Of a stretch of 64,000 bases of DNA, positions 52,881 to 61,480 are shown piece by piece; positions within the stretch are counted from its first letter, which is position 1, and every line of letters starts with the position of its first letter. Source of the DNA: Tabrizicola sp. TH137 (lineage in GTDB: Bacteria; Pseudomonadota; Alphaproteobacteria; Rhodobacterales; Rhodobacteraceae); assembly GCF_002855575.1 (NCBI RefSeq), contig NZ_PKRQ01000008.1, forward strand, positions 1-64,000, given 5' to 3'. Position numbers and translations under genes: made by a program. Below the pieces are notes generated by a model, which saw only the letters and a program-made list of their open reading frames with translations, made no database searches and had not been told where the DNA came from.

Positions 52881-53755
52881 TCCGCCCTGAGCCAGCGCAG
52901 GAACAGCGCCAGCGGGCGGCTGGCCGGGCGCATCTGCGGCCAGACGAGGGCGTAGCGCCCGTCGAGCGTGAGATAGTCCGACGCGGCCGGGACGAGGCGG
53001 CCACGGGTGAATTCCACCTCGGCGAGGAAGGACGGGAGCAGCGCCACGCCGAAGCCGAGTGCGGCCGCCTCGGCCATATGGGCGAACTGGTCGAAGAGCA
53101 TGCCGCGCAGCCGGTCGGCCGCCAGACCCTGGCGGCGGAACCAGTCTTCCCAGGCGCCGGGGCGGCTTTCGAGATGGAGGAGGGGGAGCGACAGCAGCGC
53201 CTCGGGGGCGGGCGGGCCGTCGGGGCAGAGGGAGGGGGCGCAGGCGGGGATGATGCGGTCCTGCATGAGGTCGAGGTAATCCACGCCGAGCCAGTCGCGC
53301 GCGCCGAAATGGAGCGCGGCATCGAAGCTTTCGCGGGCGAAGTCGAAGGGGGCGAGGCGGGTGGAGAGGTTCACGGTGATGTCGGGGTGATCCTCGGCGA
53401 AGCGGCGAAGGCGCGGCATCAGCCAGTGGGTGCCGAAGGCGGGCAGGACGGCGAGGTTGAGGCTTTGCCGCGTGCCGGCCGCGCGGATCTTGAGCGAGGC
53501 GCGGGCGAGATCCTGAAGGTAGTCGCGGATGGAGGCGGCATAGTCGGCCCCGGCAGGGGTGAGAGCGAGCCCCTTGCCCTGGCGGTGGAAGAGGGTGACG
53601 CCGATCTGTTCTTCCAGATGCTTCAACTGCCGGCTGACGGCGGAATGGGTCAGGGACAGTTCCTCGGCCGCCGCCGTGGCGGAGCCGAGGCGTTCTACCG
53701 CCTCGAGAGCGAGGAGGGAACTGACCGAGGGAAGCAGGCGGCGCGGGGCGATCAT
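52865..53755 (-). CDS. LysR-family regulator (GcvA-like) of the E1/aldehyde-dehydrogenase operon
   Basis: A 296-residue regulator with winged helix-turn-helix LLALEAVERLGSATAAAEELSLTHSAVSRQLKHLE (residues about 14-48, quoted as one region) and an effector domain of the GcvA/AmpR type (FGTHWLMPRLRRFAEDHPDI). ATG 53755 is preferred since GGAGGA lies 8 nt before it; ATG 53788 would add eleven residues. It diverges from the operon at 53852 with a 96-bp gap that contains two CATATG elements. Confidence 0.9.
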   Translation of the reverse strand: MIAPRRLLPSVSSLLALEAVERLGSATAAAEELSLTHSAVSRQLKHLEEQIGVTLFHRQGKGLALTPAGADYAASIRDYLQDLARASLKIRAAGTRQSLNLAVLPAFGTHWLMPRLRRFAEDHPDITVNLSTRLAPFDFARESFDAALHFGARDWLGVDYLDLMQDRIIPACAPSLCPDGPPAPEALLSLPLLHLESRPGAWEDWFRRQGLAADRLRGMLFDQFAHMAEAAALGFGVALLPSFLAEVEFTRGRLVPAASDYLTLDGRYALVWPQMRPASRPLALFLRWLRADQVRG

Positions 53756-53771
53756 GTGCGGTTTCCTCCAG

Positions 53772-53798
53772 CCATATGGAGAAAACATCGCTCATATG
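53772..53798. promoter_or_regulatory. Paired CATATG sites in the lysR-E1 gap
   Basis: CCATATGG (53772-53779) and CATATG (53793-53798) have centres 20 bp apart, two helical turns, in the gap between the divergent genes. Side-by-side sites are expected for LysR tetramers, but the sites are short. Confidence 0.4.
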
Positions 53799-53851
53799 TG
53801 CGAAACATTCCAGATAGTATGGCGCGCGACGGGGCGAAAGCGCCCTGAAGG

Positions 53852-56050
53852 ATGGGTTGGATGGATCGCTGCGAGATCGTGCATGAGAATTTCCTGCGCC
53901 GGGTGGCCGCGCGGGATTTCCCCGAGGGCCGGGCGCCGGGCGGGCCGATGACGGCGGAACAGGCAGTGGCGGCCTATCGCGCGGCCTGCCTCACGCGGGC
54001 GCTGGACCGGCAGAGCCGGGCGATGCAGAGGGCGGGGCAGGGGTTCTATACTATCGGGTCATCAGGGCATGAGGCGATGGCGGCGGTGGCGCTGGCGCTG
54101 CGACCCGACGACATGGCCTTCCTGCATTACCGCGATGCGGCCTTCCAGATCGCCCGCGCGGGGCAGGTGCCGGGACAGAACCCGACATGGGATATCCTGC
54201 TGTCCTTTGCCTCTTCGTCCGAAGACCCGATCTCGGGCGGGCGGCACAAGGTTCTGGGGTCGCGTGCGTTGATGATACCGCCGCAGACATCGACCATCGC
54301 GAGCCATCTGCCGAAGGCGGTGGGGGCGGCCTATTCCGTGGGGGCGGCACGGCGGCACCGGCCGGAACATGCCATCCTGCCGGAGGATGCGGTGGTGATG
54401 TGCAGCTTCGGCGATGCATCGGCGAACCATTCCACGGCGCAGGGCGCCTTTAACGCGGCGCAATGGACCGCCTATCAATCGGTTCCTCTGCCGCTGATGT
54501 TCGTCTGCGAGGATAACGGGATCGGGATTTCGACGCGGACGCCGGCGGGATGGATCGAGGCGACCTTCGGCGGGCGTCCGGGGTTGCGCTATTTCAAGGC
54601 GGATGGGCTGGACCTGTTCGACGCCTATCGCGTGGCGCGCGAGGCGGCGGATTGGGTGCGGGCGCGGCGGAAGCCCGCCTTCCTGCATCTGCGGACGATC
54701 CGGCTGTTCGGCCATGCCGGGGCGGATGTGCCGACGACCTATCTGCCGCGCGAGATGGTGGAGGCGGAGGAGGCGCAGGACCCGCTGCTGCATGCAGTGC
54801 GGCTGCTGGATCAGGCGGGGGTGATGGCGCCGGAGGCAGCACTTGCGCTGTATGAGGAGAGCTGCGCGCGGGTGGCGCGGGTGGCAGGCGAGGCGGTGAC
54901 GCGGCCCCGGTTGAAGACGGCGGCGGATGTGATGGCGAGCCTGATCCCGCCGCGCCGGGAGAACCGGCCGACGAACGGCCCGACGCCCGAGGCGCGGGCG
55001 GCGGCTTTCGGGGCCGATCTGAAGGCCATGGAGGAGCCGCAGATCCTGTCGCGGCTGGTGAACTGGGCGCTGACGGACCTGATGCTGGCGCATCCCGAGA
55101 TCGTCATGATGGGCGAGGATGTGGGGAGGAAGGGCGGCGTCTATGGCGTGACGCAGAAGTTGCAGGCGCGGTTTGGGGCGGATCGCGTGATCGACACGTT
55201 GCTGGATGAACAGTCGATCCTTGGCCTTGCCATTGGCATGGCGCAGAACGGGTTCGTGCCGCTGCCGGAGATCCAGTTCCTCGCCTATCTGCACAATGCC
55301 GAGGATCAGATACGGGGCGAGGCGGCGACGCTGCCCTTCTTTTCCAACGGGCAGTTCAGCAACCCGATGGTGCTGCGGATCGCGGGGCTGGGCTATCAGA
55401 AGGGCTTTGGCGGGCATTTCCACAATGACAATTCGCTGGCCGTGCTGCGCGACATTCCGGGGGTCATCCTTGCGGTGCCGTCGAACGGGGCGGATGCGGC
55501 GATGATGCTGCGCGAATGCGTGCGGCTGGCGCGCGAGGAGCAGCGGGTCGTGGTGTTTCTGGAGCCCATCGCGCTTTATCCGATGCGGGACCTGCATGCG
55601 GAGAAGGACGGCGGCTGGATGCGGACCTATCCCGATCCGTCGCGGCGCATCGCCTTTGGCGAGGTGGGCGTAACGGGGGAGGGGACGGAGCTTGCCATCG
55701 TGACCTTCGGGAATGGTGTGTATTTCTCCAATCAGGCCTTGCCCGCGCTGGAGGCGGCGGGGATCGGGGCGCGGATCGTGGACCTGCGCTGGATTTCACC
55801 CTTGCCGAAGGCGGGCATCACGGCGGCGGTGGAAGGCTGCGCGCATGTTCTGGTGGTGGATGAGACACGGCATTCGGGCGGTGTGGCCGAAGCGGTGATG
55901 GCGCATCTGGCGGAGGTGTCGGCGGCGCGGGTCGCACGGATCACGGCAGAGGACAGCTTCATTGCGACCGGGCCTGCCTATGCGGCGACGATGCCGTCGA
56001 AGGAGGGGATCGTCGCGGCGGCGCTGCGGTTGACGGGGCGGGTGGCATGA
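53852..56050 (+). CDS. Fused E1 alpha/beta thiamine-diphosphate dehydrogenase
   Basis: A 732-residue protein joining both E1 subunits of a 2-oxoacid dehydrogenase. The alpha part (1-370) holds GSSGHEAMAAVALALRPDD, the ThDP motif CSFGDASANHSTAQGA through CEDNGIGIST (GDA/DN instead of GDG/NN), and the HxGADVPTTY loop. The beta part (about 395-730) has MGEDVGRKGGVYGVTQ, LPEIQFLAYLHNAEDQIRGE and FLEPIALYP. The style is that of branched-chain or 2-oxoadipate-like E1 enzymes; no E2 or E3 gene is near, so it must borrow them or act differently. ATG 53861 is an alternative start with a better-spaced GAAGG. It overlaps the next gene by 4 bp. Confidence 0.9.
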   Translation: MGWMDRCEIVHENFLRRVAARDFPEGRAPGGPMTAEQAVAAYRAACLTRALDRQSRAMQRAGQGFYTIGSSGHEAMAAVALALRPDDMAFLHYRDAAFQIARAGQVPGQNPTWDILLSFASSSEDPISGGRHKVLGSRALMIPPQTSTIASHLPKAVGAAYSVGAARRHRPEHAILPEDAVVMCSFGDASANHSTAQGAFNAAQWTAYQSVPLPLMFVCEDNGIGISTRTPAGWIEATFGGRPGLRYFKADGLDLFDAYRVAREAADWVRARRKPAFLHLRTIRLFGHAGADVPTTYLPREMVEAEEAQDPLLHAVRLLDQAGVMAPEAALALYEESCARVARVAGEAVTRPRLKTAADVMASLIPPRRENRPTNGPTPEARAAAFGADLKAMEEPQILSRLVNWALTDLMLAHPEIVMMGEDVGRKGGVYGVTQKLQARFGADRVIDTLLDEQSILGLAIGMAQNGFVPLPEIQFLAYLHNAEDQIRGEAATLPFFSNGQFSNPMVLRIAGLGYQKGFGGHFHNDNSLAVLRDIPGVILAVPSNGADAAMMLRECVRLAREEQRVVVFLEPIALYPMRDLHAEKDGGWMRTYPDPSRRIAFGEVGVTGEGTELAIVTFGNGVYFSNQALPALEAAGIGARIVDLRWISPLPKAGITAAVEGCAHVLVVDETRHSGGVAEAVMAHLAEVSAARVARITAEDSFIATGPAYAATMPSKEGIVAAALRLTGRVA

Positions 56051-57087
56051 CGACGGCGGTGGTGATCTGTCCCGGACGCGGCAGCTATAACGCGGCGGAG
56101 CTGGGTTATCTGGGGCGGTGTTTCCCGGATACGGGTCTGCTGGCGCGGTTCGATGCGATCCGGGCGGAGGCGGGGCAGGAGCCGGTTTCGGCGCTGGACG
56201 GGGCGGCGGGTTTTTCGATGGCGCGGCACGGGCGCGGGGATCAGGCGAGTGCCTTGATCTATGCGGCGAGCCTTGGGGATTTCCTGTCGATCTGGCCGGA
56301 AATCGACGTGGTGGCGGTCACCGGCAATTCGATGGGCTGGTACACGGCGCTGGCCTGTGCCGGGGCGGTGACGCCGGAGGACGGGTTCCGCATCGCCAAT
56401 GGGATGGGCCGCCTGATGCAGGAGGCGATGATCGGCGGGCAGAGCCTTTATCCCTGGATGGGCGAGGATTGGGTGGCCGATCCGGCGCGCAAGGCGGCGC
56501 TGCTGGCGCTGATTGCTGAGATTGACGGGCGGCCGGGGCATCGGCTGGCGCTGTCCATCGACCTTGGCGGGATGCTGGTCGTGGCCGGGAATACCGAGGG
56601 ACTGCGCGCCTTCGAGGCGGCGGTGGAGCCGGTGGGCGGGCGGTTCCCGATGCGGCTGGCCAATCATGCGGCCTTTCACTGCGATCTTCAGACGCCGGTG
56701 GCGGCGGCGGGGCGGGCGGCGCTGCCCGAAACCCTTTTCGGCCGGAACCGGGTGCCGATGATCGACGGGCGCGGGCATGTCTGGTGGCCGGGGGCGGCCA
56801 CGCCGGGGGCCATCCACGACTATACGCTGGGGCATCAGGTGGTGGAGCCTTACGATTTCACCGCGGCGATCCGCAGCGCGGCGCGCGAGTTTGCGCCGGA
56901 CCTCTTCATCCTTGCCGGGCCGGGCAATGCGCTGGGGGGTGCGGTGGCGCAATCCCTGATCCTTTCGGGATGGCGCGGCATGCGGGCCAAGGCCGATTTC
57001 CAGGCGCGTCAGGAGACGCGCCCCCTTCTCATCTCGATGGGCCTGCCGGAACAGCGCGGGACCGTGACCACAGGAGCCGACACATGA
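56047..57087 (+). CDS. FabD-like acyltransferase
   Basis: A 346-residue protein with the malonyl-CoA:ACP transacylase fold: opening ICPGRGSYN, nucleophile elbow VTGNSMGWYTAL with S95, and a downstream His in RLANHAAFH. The GQGSQ of FabD reads GRGSY, and the normal Arg-binding region is not obvious, so substrate choice has probably changed. It sits between a dehydrogenase E1 and an aldehyde dehydrogenase, outside any fatty acid cluster, overlapping both neighbours by 4 bp. It may transfer an acyl group produced by the E1 step; this is speculation. Confidence 0.8.
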   Translation: MTTAVVICPGRGSYNAAELGYLGRCFPDTGLLARFDAIRAEAGQEPVSALDGAAGFSMARHGRGDQASALIYAASLGDFLSIWPEIDVVAVTGNSMGWYTALACAGAVTPEDGFRIANGMGRLMQEAMIGGQSLYPWMGEDWVADPARKAALLALIAEIDGRPGHRLALSIDLGGMLVVAGNTEGLRAFEAAVEPVGGRFPMRLANHAAFHCDLQTPVAAAGRAALPETLFGRNRVPMIDGRGHVWWPGAATPGAIHDYTLGHQVVEPYDFTAAIRSAAREFAPDLFILAGPGNALGGAVAQSLILSGWRGMRAKADFQARQETRPLLISMGLPEQRGTVTTGADT

Positions 57088-58586
57088 CCAGCCATGCCAC
57101 CACGCTTGCCGCAGCCGGGCTGACGCAGGCCGATCTGACGGGGGGAAGCCTTGTCGTGCGGTCCCCCATCGACGGGGCGGAACTGGGACGTATCCGCGAG
57201 ACGGACCCGGCGGAGATGCCGGCGGTGATCGCCCGTGCGCAGGCGGCCTTTCGTGCCTGGCGCGAAGTGCCTGCGCCGCGGCGGGGGGAGCTGGTCCGGC
57301 TTCTGGGCGAGGAGTTGCGGGCGGCCAAGGCGGAACTTGGCGCGCTGGTGACGCTGGAGGTGGGGAAGATCACCTCGGAGGGTCTGGGCGAAGTGCAGGA
57401 GATGATCGACATCTGCGACTTTGCCACGGGGCTGTCGCGTCAGCTTTACGGGCTGACCATCGCGAGCGAGCGGCCGGGACACCGGATGGCGGAGACCTGG
57501 CATCCGATGGGGCCGGTTGGGGTGATCAGCGCCTTCAACTTCCCCGTGGCGGTGTGGTCCTGGAACGCGGCGCTGGCGTTGGTATGCGGCAATCCGGTGA
57601 TCTGGAAGCCGTCGGAAAAGACGCCGCTGACGGCGCTGGCCACGCATCGGATCCTCGAGCGGGCGCTGGCGCGGTTCGGGGATGCGCCGGAGGGGCTGTG
57701 CCAGCTGGTGATCGGCGGGCCGGAGATCGGAGCGGCGCTGGTCGCATCGCGCGAGGTGCCGATCCTTTCGGCGACCGGGTCCACGCGGATGGGCGGGATC
57801 GTGGGGCCGCAGGTCATGGCGCGCTGGGGGCGGCCGATCCTGGAACTGGGGGGCAACAATGCAATGATCGTCGCGCCTTCGGCCGATCTCGACATGGCGG
57901 TGCGGGCCATCGTCTTTGGCGCGGTGGGAACGGCGGGGCAGCGCTGCACGTCGCTGCGGCGGCTGATCGTGCATCGGTCGGTTCGGGAGAAGCTGCTGGA
58001 GCGGCTGACACGGGCCTATGCGAGCCTGTCCATCGGCGATCCGCGCAAGGAGGGGACGCTGATCGGCCCATTGGTGGATCATGCCGCACGCGACCGGATG
58101 CTGGCGCAGCTGGACCGCGCCCGAGCGGAGGGTGGCATTGTGCATGGCGGGCGGGCAGTGACGGAGGGCGTGCCTGCGGGCGGGGCCTATGTGGAACCGG
58201 CACTGGTGGAGATGCCGGGACAGACGGAGTGCGTGCGAGAGGAGACCTTTGCGCCGATCCTTTACATGATGGGCTATGACCGGTTGGAAGAGGCCATCGC
58301 GATTCAGAACGATGTGCCGCAGGGGCTGTCTTCCTGCATCTTCACGCTGGACCTGCGCGAGGCGGAAACCTTCCTGTCGGCGGCCGGTTCCGATTGCGGG
58401 ATCGCCAATGTGAATATCGGGCCTTCGGGGGCCGAAATCGGCGGGGCCTTCGGAGGCGAGAAGGAAACCGGGGGCGGGCGCGAGAGCGGATCGGATGCCT
58501 GGAAGGGCTATATGCGGCGGCAGACAAGCACGGTGAACTATTCCAACCGCCTGCCTCTGGCGCAGGGCGTGCGCTTTGACCTCTGA
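57084..58586 (+). CDS. ALDH7-type aldehyde dehydrogenase (aminoadipate-semialdehyde / piperideine-6-carboxylate dehydrogenase)
   Basis: A 500-residue NAD(P)-dependent aldehyde dehydrogenase. The catalytic Cys is in GQRCTSLRR and the general base Glu in LELGGNNAMI; the active-site Asn is in AFNFPVAVWSWN. The line WHPMGPVGVISAFNFPVAVW and the C-terminal SGAEIGGAFGGEKETGGGRESGSD are hallmarks of the ALDH7/AmaB group that oxidises alpha-aminoadipate semialdehyde in lysine breakdown. With the FAD oxidase gene next to it, it mirrors the amaB-amaA pair of Pseudomonas pipecolate catabolism. Confidence 0.92.
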   Translation: MTSHATTLAAAGLTQADLTGGSLVVRSPIDGAELGRIRETDPAEMPAVIARAQAAFRAWREVPAPRRGELVRLLGEELRAAKAELGALVTLEVGKITSEGLGEVQEMIDICDFATGLSRQLYGLTIASERPGHRMAETWHPMGPVGVISAFNFPVAVWSWNAALALVCGNPVIWKPSEKTPLTALATHRILERALARFGDAPEGLCQLVIGGPEIGAALVASREVPILSATGSTRMGGIVGPQVMARWGRPILELGGNNAMIVAPSADLDMAVRAIVFGAVGTAGQRCTSLRRLIVHRSVREKLLERLTRAYASLSIGDPRKEGTLIGPLVDHAARDRMLAQLDRARAEGGIVHGGRAVTEGVPAGGAYVEPALVEMPGQTECVREETFAPILYMMGYDRLEEAIAIQNDVPQGLSSCIFTLDLREAETFLSAAGSDCGIANVNIGPSGAEIGGAFGGEKETGGGRESGSDAWKGYMRRQTSTVNYSNRLPLAQGVRFDL

Positions 58587-59865
58587 GACGATCCTGTGGA
58601 GGGCGACTGGCGGGGAGCCCATTGGTGCGGCCCCCCTGCGTGGGCGGGTCGTCGTCGATCTGGCCGTCATCGGGGGCGGTTTCACCGGCTGCGCAGCGGC
58701 ATTGGAAGCGGCACGGATGGGTGCCTCTGTCATCCTGCTGGAGGCAGAGACGATTGGCCATGGCGGATCGGGGCGCAATGTCGGGCTGGTGAATGCCGGG
58801 TTGTGGTTGCCGCCCGACGAGGTGATCGCACGGCTGGGAGAGGAGGCAGGGGCGCGGCTGGTGGCGGAGCTGGCGGCTGCCCCCGACCGGGTTTTCGACC
58901 TTATCGCGCGGGAGGGGATCGACTGCGAGGCGCGGCGGGCGGGCACGCTGCATCTGGCCCATGCGCCTTCGGGGTTGCGCGATCTGAAAGGGCGGCTGGC
59001 ACAAGGTAGGTGGCGAGGCGCGCCGCTGGTGCTGCTGGATGCGGCGGAGACGGAGCGGCGGACCGGAACGGCGGCCTATCAGGGTGCGTTGTTCGATCCG
59101 CGCGCAGGGACGATCCAGCCGCTTGGCTATGTGCGGGGGCTGGCGCGGACGGCGGTCCGGGCGGGGGCGGCGCTGCATGAGGGGACCCCGGTGCGGGCCT
59201 TGGATCGGCTGGCAGAGGCATGGAGCCTGACGACGCCGGAGGGCGAGGTGCGGGCAAGATCGGTGCTGGTGGCGACGAATGCCTATCACCTTGGGCCGCT
59301 TGCCGCGGTGCGGCCGGAATTCGTGACCGTCAGCTATGGGCAGGTGGCGACCGATCCCCTGCCGCAGCGGATGCGTTCCAGGCTGCTGCCAGGGGGCGAA
59401 GGGTGCTGGGACACGGCGCTGGTGATGTCGTCCTTCCGCATGGATGCCGACGGGCGGCTGATCCTTGGCGCGATCGGCGATTTCAGCGGGCCGGGGCGCG
59501 CCATCCATCAGGACTGGGCCGCGCGGAAGATGGCCGCGCTTTTCCCCGATCTGGCCGGTATGCCCTTCCGGTACTGCTGGAGCGGACGCATTGCAATGAC
59601 CTCGGACCATGTTCCGAAGATCCTCGGCTTCGGCCCGTCGGCGCTGGCCTGTTTCGGCTATTCGGGGCGGGGGATCGGCCCGGGCACCGTCTTCGGGACA
59701 GAGGCGGCGCGGGCGCTGTTGACCGGCGCGGCGGATGGGCTGCCGCTGCCCATGGTGACGATGCATCGGGAGAAGGCGGCCGCCCTGCGCGGAACGGGCG
59801 TGGAGGCCGGGGCCTGTATCGCCCATCTGGCGGGTGCGCGGCAAGGATCGACGGGGGGAAGGTGA
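58576..59865 (+). CDS. DAO-family FAD oxidoreductase (pipecolate oxidase AmaA-like)
   Basis: A 429-residue flavoprotein with FAD fold VVDLAVIGGGFTGCAAALEAARMGA, the ETIGHGGSGRNVGLVNAGLW loop, and the C-terminal GYSGRGIGPGTVFG motif of DAO-family amine oxidases (near AmaA, OrdL/PuuB). The only usable start is TTG 58576, which lies inside the end of the aldehyde dehydrogenase gene (11-bp overlap). With ALDH7 it would convert pipecolate, or a related secondary amine, to the semialdehyde and on to aminoadipate. The gamma-glutamylputrescine oxidase function is the main alternative. Confidence 0.88.
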   Translation: MTSETILWRATGGEPIGAAPLRGRVVVDLAVIGGGFTGCAAALEAARMGASVILLEAETIGHGGSGRNVGLVNAGLWLPPDEVIARLGEEAGARLVAELAAAPDRVFDLIAREGIDCEARRAGTLHLAHAPSGLRDLKGRLAQGRWRGAPLVLLDAAETERRTGTAAYQGALFDPRAGTIQPLGYVRGLARTAVRAGAALHEGTPVRALDRLAEAWSLTTPEGEVRARSVLVATNAYHLGPLAAVRPEFVTVSYGQVATDPLPQRMRSRLLPGGEGCWDTALVMSSFRMDADGRLILGAIGDFSGPGRAIHQDWAARKMAALFPDLAGMPFRYCWSGRIAMTSDHVPKILGFGPSALACFGYSGRGIGPGTVFGTEAARALLTGAADGLPLPMVTMHREKAAALRGTGVEAGACIAHLAGARQGSTGGR

Positions 59866-60188
59866 CGGATCGCCCTTGTCCGAGCATCAACCGAGGATCG
59901 AGAGCGTGCCTGGCCGCAAGGCGCAAAATCCGGCAGGCGGCAAAGCGCGCAGGGGTCGAGGCCCCTGAGCTTTCTGCAAGTATATGAATGTATTGGGTTA
60001 TTTCATAAACTTCGGTTTGTGCGCCTCATCCGAAGGCTGATCGGGCATGCCCAAACCTATGGCCTATGGCGAAGCGCAACGGAGGTGACCATCCCTTGTT
60101 GCGTCACGGGAGGAACCCGTCGGCAAACCTGTCGAGAGGGCAGGGGCAACACGGCCCCGCCCGGCCATAACAGAAAAGGACCAAGAGC
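59866..60188. other. Intergenic region with terminator-like hairpin and possible 5' leader
   Basis: A hairpin CAGGGG-TCGAGG-CCCCTG (59950-59967) followed by AGCTTTCTG may end the operon to its left. An AT-rich patch at 59978-60020 (TATATGAATGTATTGGGTTATTTC) could carry the promoter of the small secreted protein gene, leaving a leader of about 150 nt rich in G/C palindromes. No gene seen. Confidence 0.45.
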
Positions 60189-60668
60189 ATGAAGAAGACA
60201 CATCGCATCCTCGCCATGACCGCCGCCGCTGTGGTCGCCGCTCAGGCGGGCTTTGCCCAGACGACGACGACACCGACCGCGCCGACGGTGCCGAGTCAGG
60301 CGCCGATCAATCTGGATTTCCTCGGCACGCTGTTCCGGGGCGACACCCCGCCGACCGAGGAAAGCGTCCGTTCGGCCTTTTCGACGGCCGGACTGACGGT
60401 TGACCGGTATCGCACCGGTTGGGACGGGGAAATCCGTGTCCGCGCGACCACTGCCGACGGGCAGGAAGTGCGTGTCCGCGTCGAAGAGGGTGAAGTGCGT
60501 TACTCGCTGCGGTCGGGTGGCGACAGCACCGACGACAACGGTGCTGCGGACACGTCGGATGACAACGGCCCCAGCTCGGATTCGAACGGGTCGGATACCA
60601 GCGACAATACCCGCGACGGCAACGGCAATGGCGGCGGTTCGGGTGGTGGCAACGGCGGCAAGAGCTGA
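60189..60668 (+). CDS. Small secreted protein with Asp/Asn/Ser/Gly-rich tail
   Basis: A 159-residue protein of unknown function. Signal peptide 1-23 (AMTAAAVVAAQAGFAQ). Residues about 50-110 form a small alpha/beta unit (VRSAFSTAGLTVDRYRTGWDGEIRVRATT, then EVRVRVEEGEVRYSLRS) that could be PepSY-like, judged only by pattern. The last 48 residues are an unordered run of D, N, S and G (DSTDDNGAADTSDDNG and similar), like the acidic linker of the giant peroxidase at the other end of the window. GAAAAGGA precedes ATG 60189. It has its own gap on both sides, so it is monocistronic. Confidence 0.8.
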   Translation: MKKTHRILAMTAAAVVAAQAGFAQTTTTPTAPTVPSQAPINLDFLGTLFRGDTPPTEESVRSAFSTAGLTVDRYRTGWDGEIRVRATTADGQEVRVRVEEGEVRYSLRSGGDSTDDNGAADTSDDNGPSSDSNGSDTSDNTRDGNGNGGGSGGGNGGKS

Positions 60669-60688
60669 GCCGTCACCGGCATGACCCT

Positions 60689-60719
60689 TGCGGCACCGCC
60701 TAGCCCGGGCGGTGCCGCA
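60689..60719. terminator. Bidirectional hairpin between the secreted-protein gene and the ABC transporter
   Basis: TGCGGCACCGCC and its exact complement GGCGGTGCCGCA flank a 7-nt loop: a perfect 12-bp stem, the strongest in the window. It covers the last codons and stop (60700-60702) of the permease gene on the minus strand and lies 20 bp past the plus-strand stop. No long T-run, but the convergent place supports termination both ways. Confidence 0.72.
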
Positions 60720-61476
60720 CCGGGCCGCGGTTTTCGAACCAGCGGAAGGCAAGCACGATGAGCCCTGCAAGCGCCAGATAGGCCAGGGCGAGCAGCAGGA
60801 GCGGTTCGTAGATGATGAACGTATCCTGCCGGACGCGGCTGGCCACGGCGTAGATTTCGACGACGGTGATCGTTGCGACGAGGGGGGTGGCCTTCATCTG
60901 GAGCACGGTCTCTCCGCCCAGAGTGGGCAGGACGGCGCGCAGGGCCTGCGGCAGCCAGATGCGCCAGAGGATCAGGTGGCGGGGCATGCCCATGGCGCGC
61001 GCCGCCTCCAACTGCCCGCGGGGAACGGAGCGGAAGGCACCGCGCATCACCTCTCCCTCATAGCCCGCGAAGGAGAGGGTGAGGGCAAGCAGCGCATAGG
61101 GCCAGGCCTGCCGGAGGATCGGCCAGAGATCGCTTTCGCGGATCCAGGGGAATTGCGGGAACAGCGAGCCGAGGCCGTAATAGAGCAGCCAAATTTGCAG
61201 CAGCAGGGGTGTCCCCCGGATCACGGTGCAGAATATCCTGGCGGGCGTGGCCAGGAACCACGGTCCCGCCGCCTGTGCCAATCCCAGAGGGATGGCGAGG
61301 GCCATGCCGAAAATCGAGGAGAGGACAAGCAGCCAGATCGTGCGCCACAGGCCTTCGGCCATCATGGGCGCGTATTTGGGCAGCCAGTCCCAGCGCATCT
61401 GGGTGACGCAGAGCCAGACCAGAGCAAGCCCGATCAGGATCAGGACGATGCGATGAGGTTGCAGCCAGCCGCGCAT
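60700..61476 (-). CDS. Polar amino acid ABC transporter permease (HisM-like)
   Basis: A 258-residue permease with five to six hydrophobic segments. The His/Glu/Gln/Arg-type permease signature is GMALAIPLGLAQ, then VIRGTPLLLQIWLLYYG, and the EAA loop QLEAARAMGMPRHLILWRIWLPQALR. ATG 61476 is chosen because GGGGGCTAGGGG stands just before it; ATG 61494 would overlap the preceding gene by 14 bp. Last gene of the transporter operon. Confidence 0.92.
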   Translation of the reverse strand: MRGWLQPHRIVLILIGLALVWLCVTQMRWDWLPKYAPMMAEGLWRTIWLLVLSSIFGMALAIPLGLAQAAGPWFLATPARIFCTVIRGTPLLLQIWLLYYGLGSLFPQFPWIRESDLWPILRQAWPYALLALTLSFAGYEGEVMRGAFRSVPRGQLEAARAMGMPRHLILWRIWLPQALRAVLPTLGGETVLQMKATPLVATITVVEIYAVASRVRQDTFIIYEPLLLLALAYLALAGLIVLAFRWFENRGPVRHRPG

Positions 61477-61480
61477 GCCC

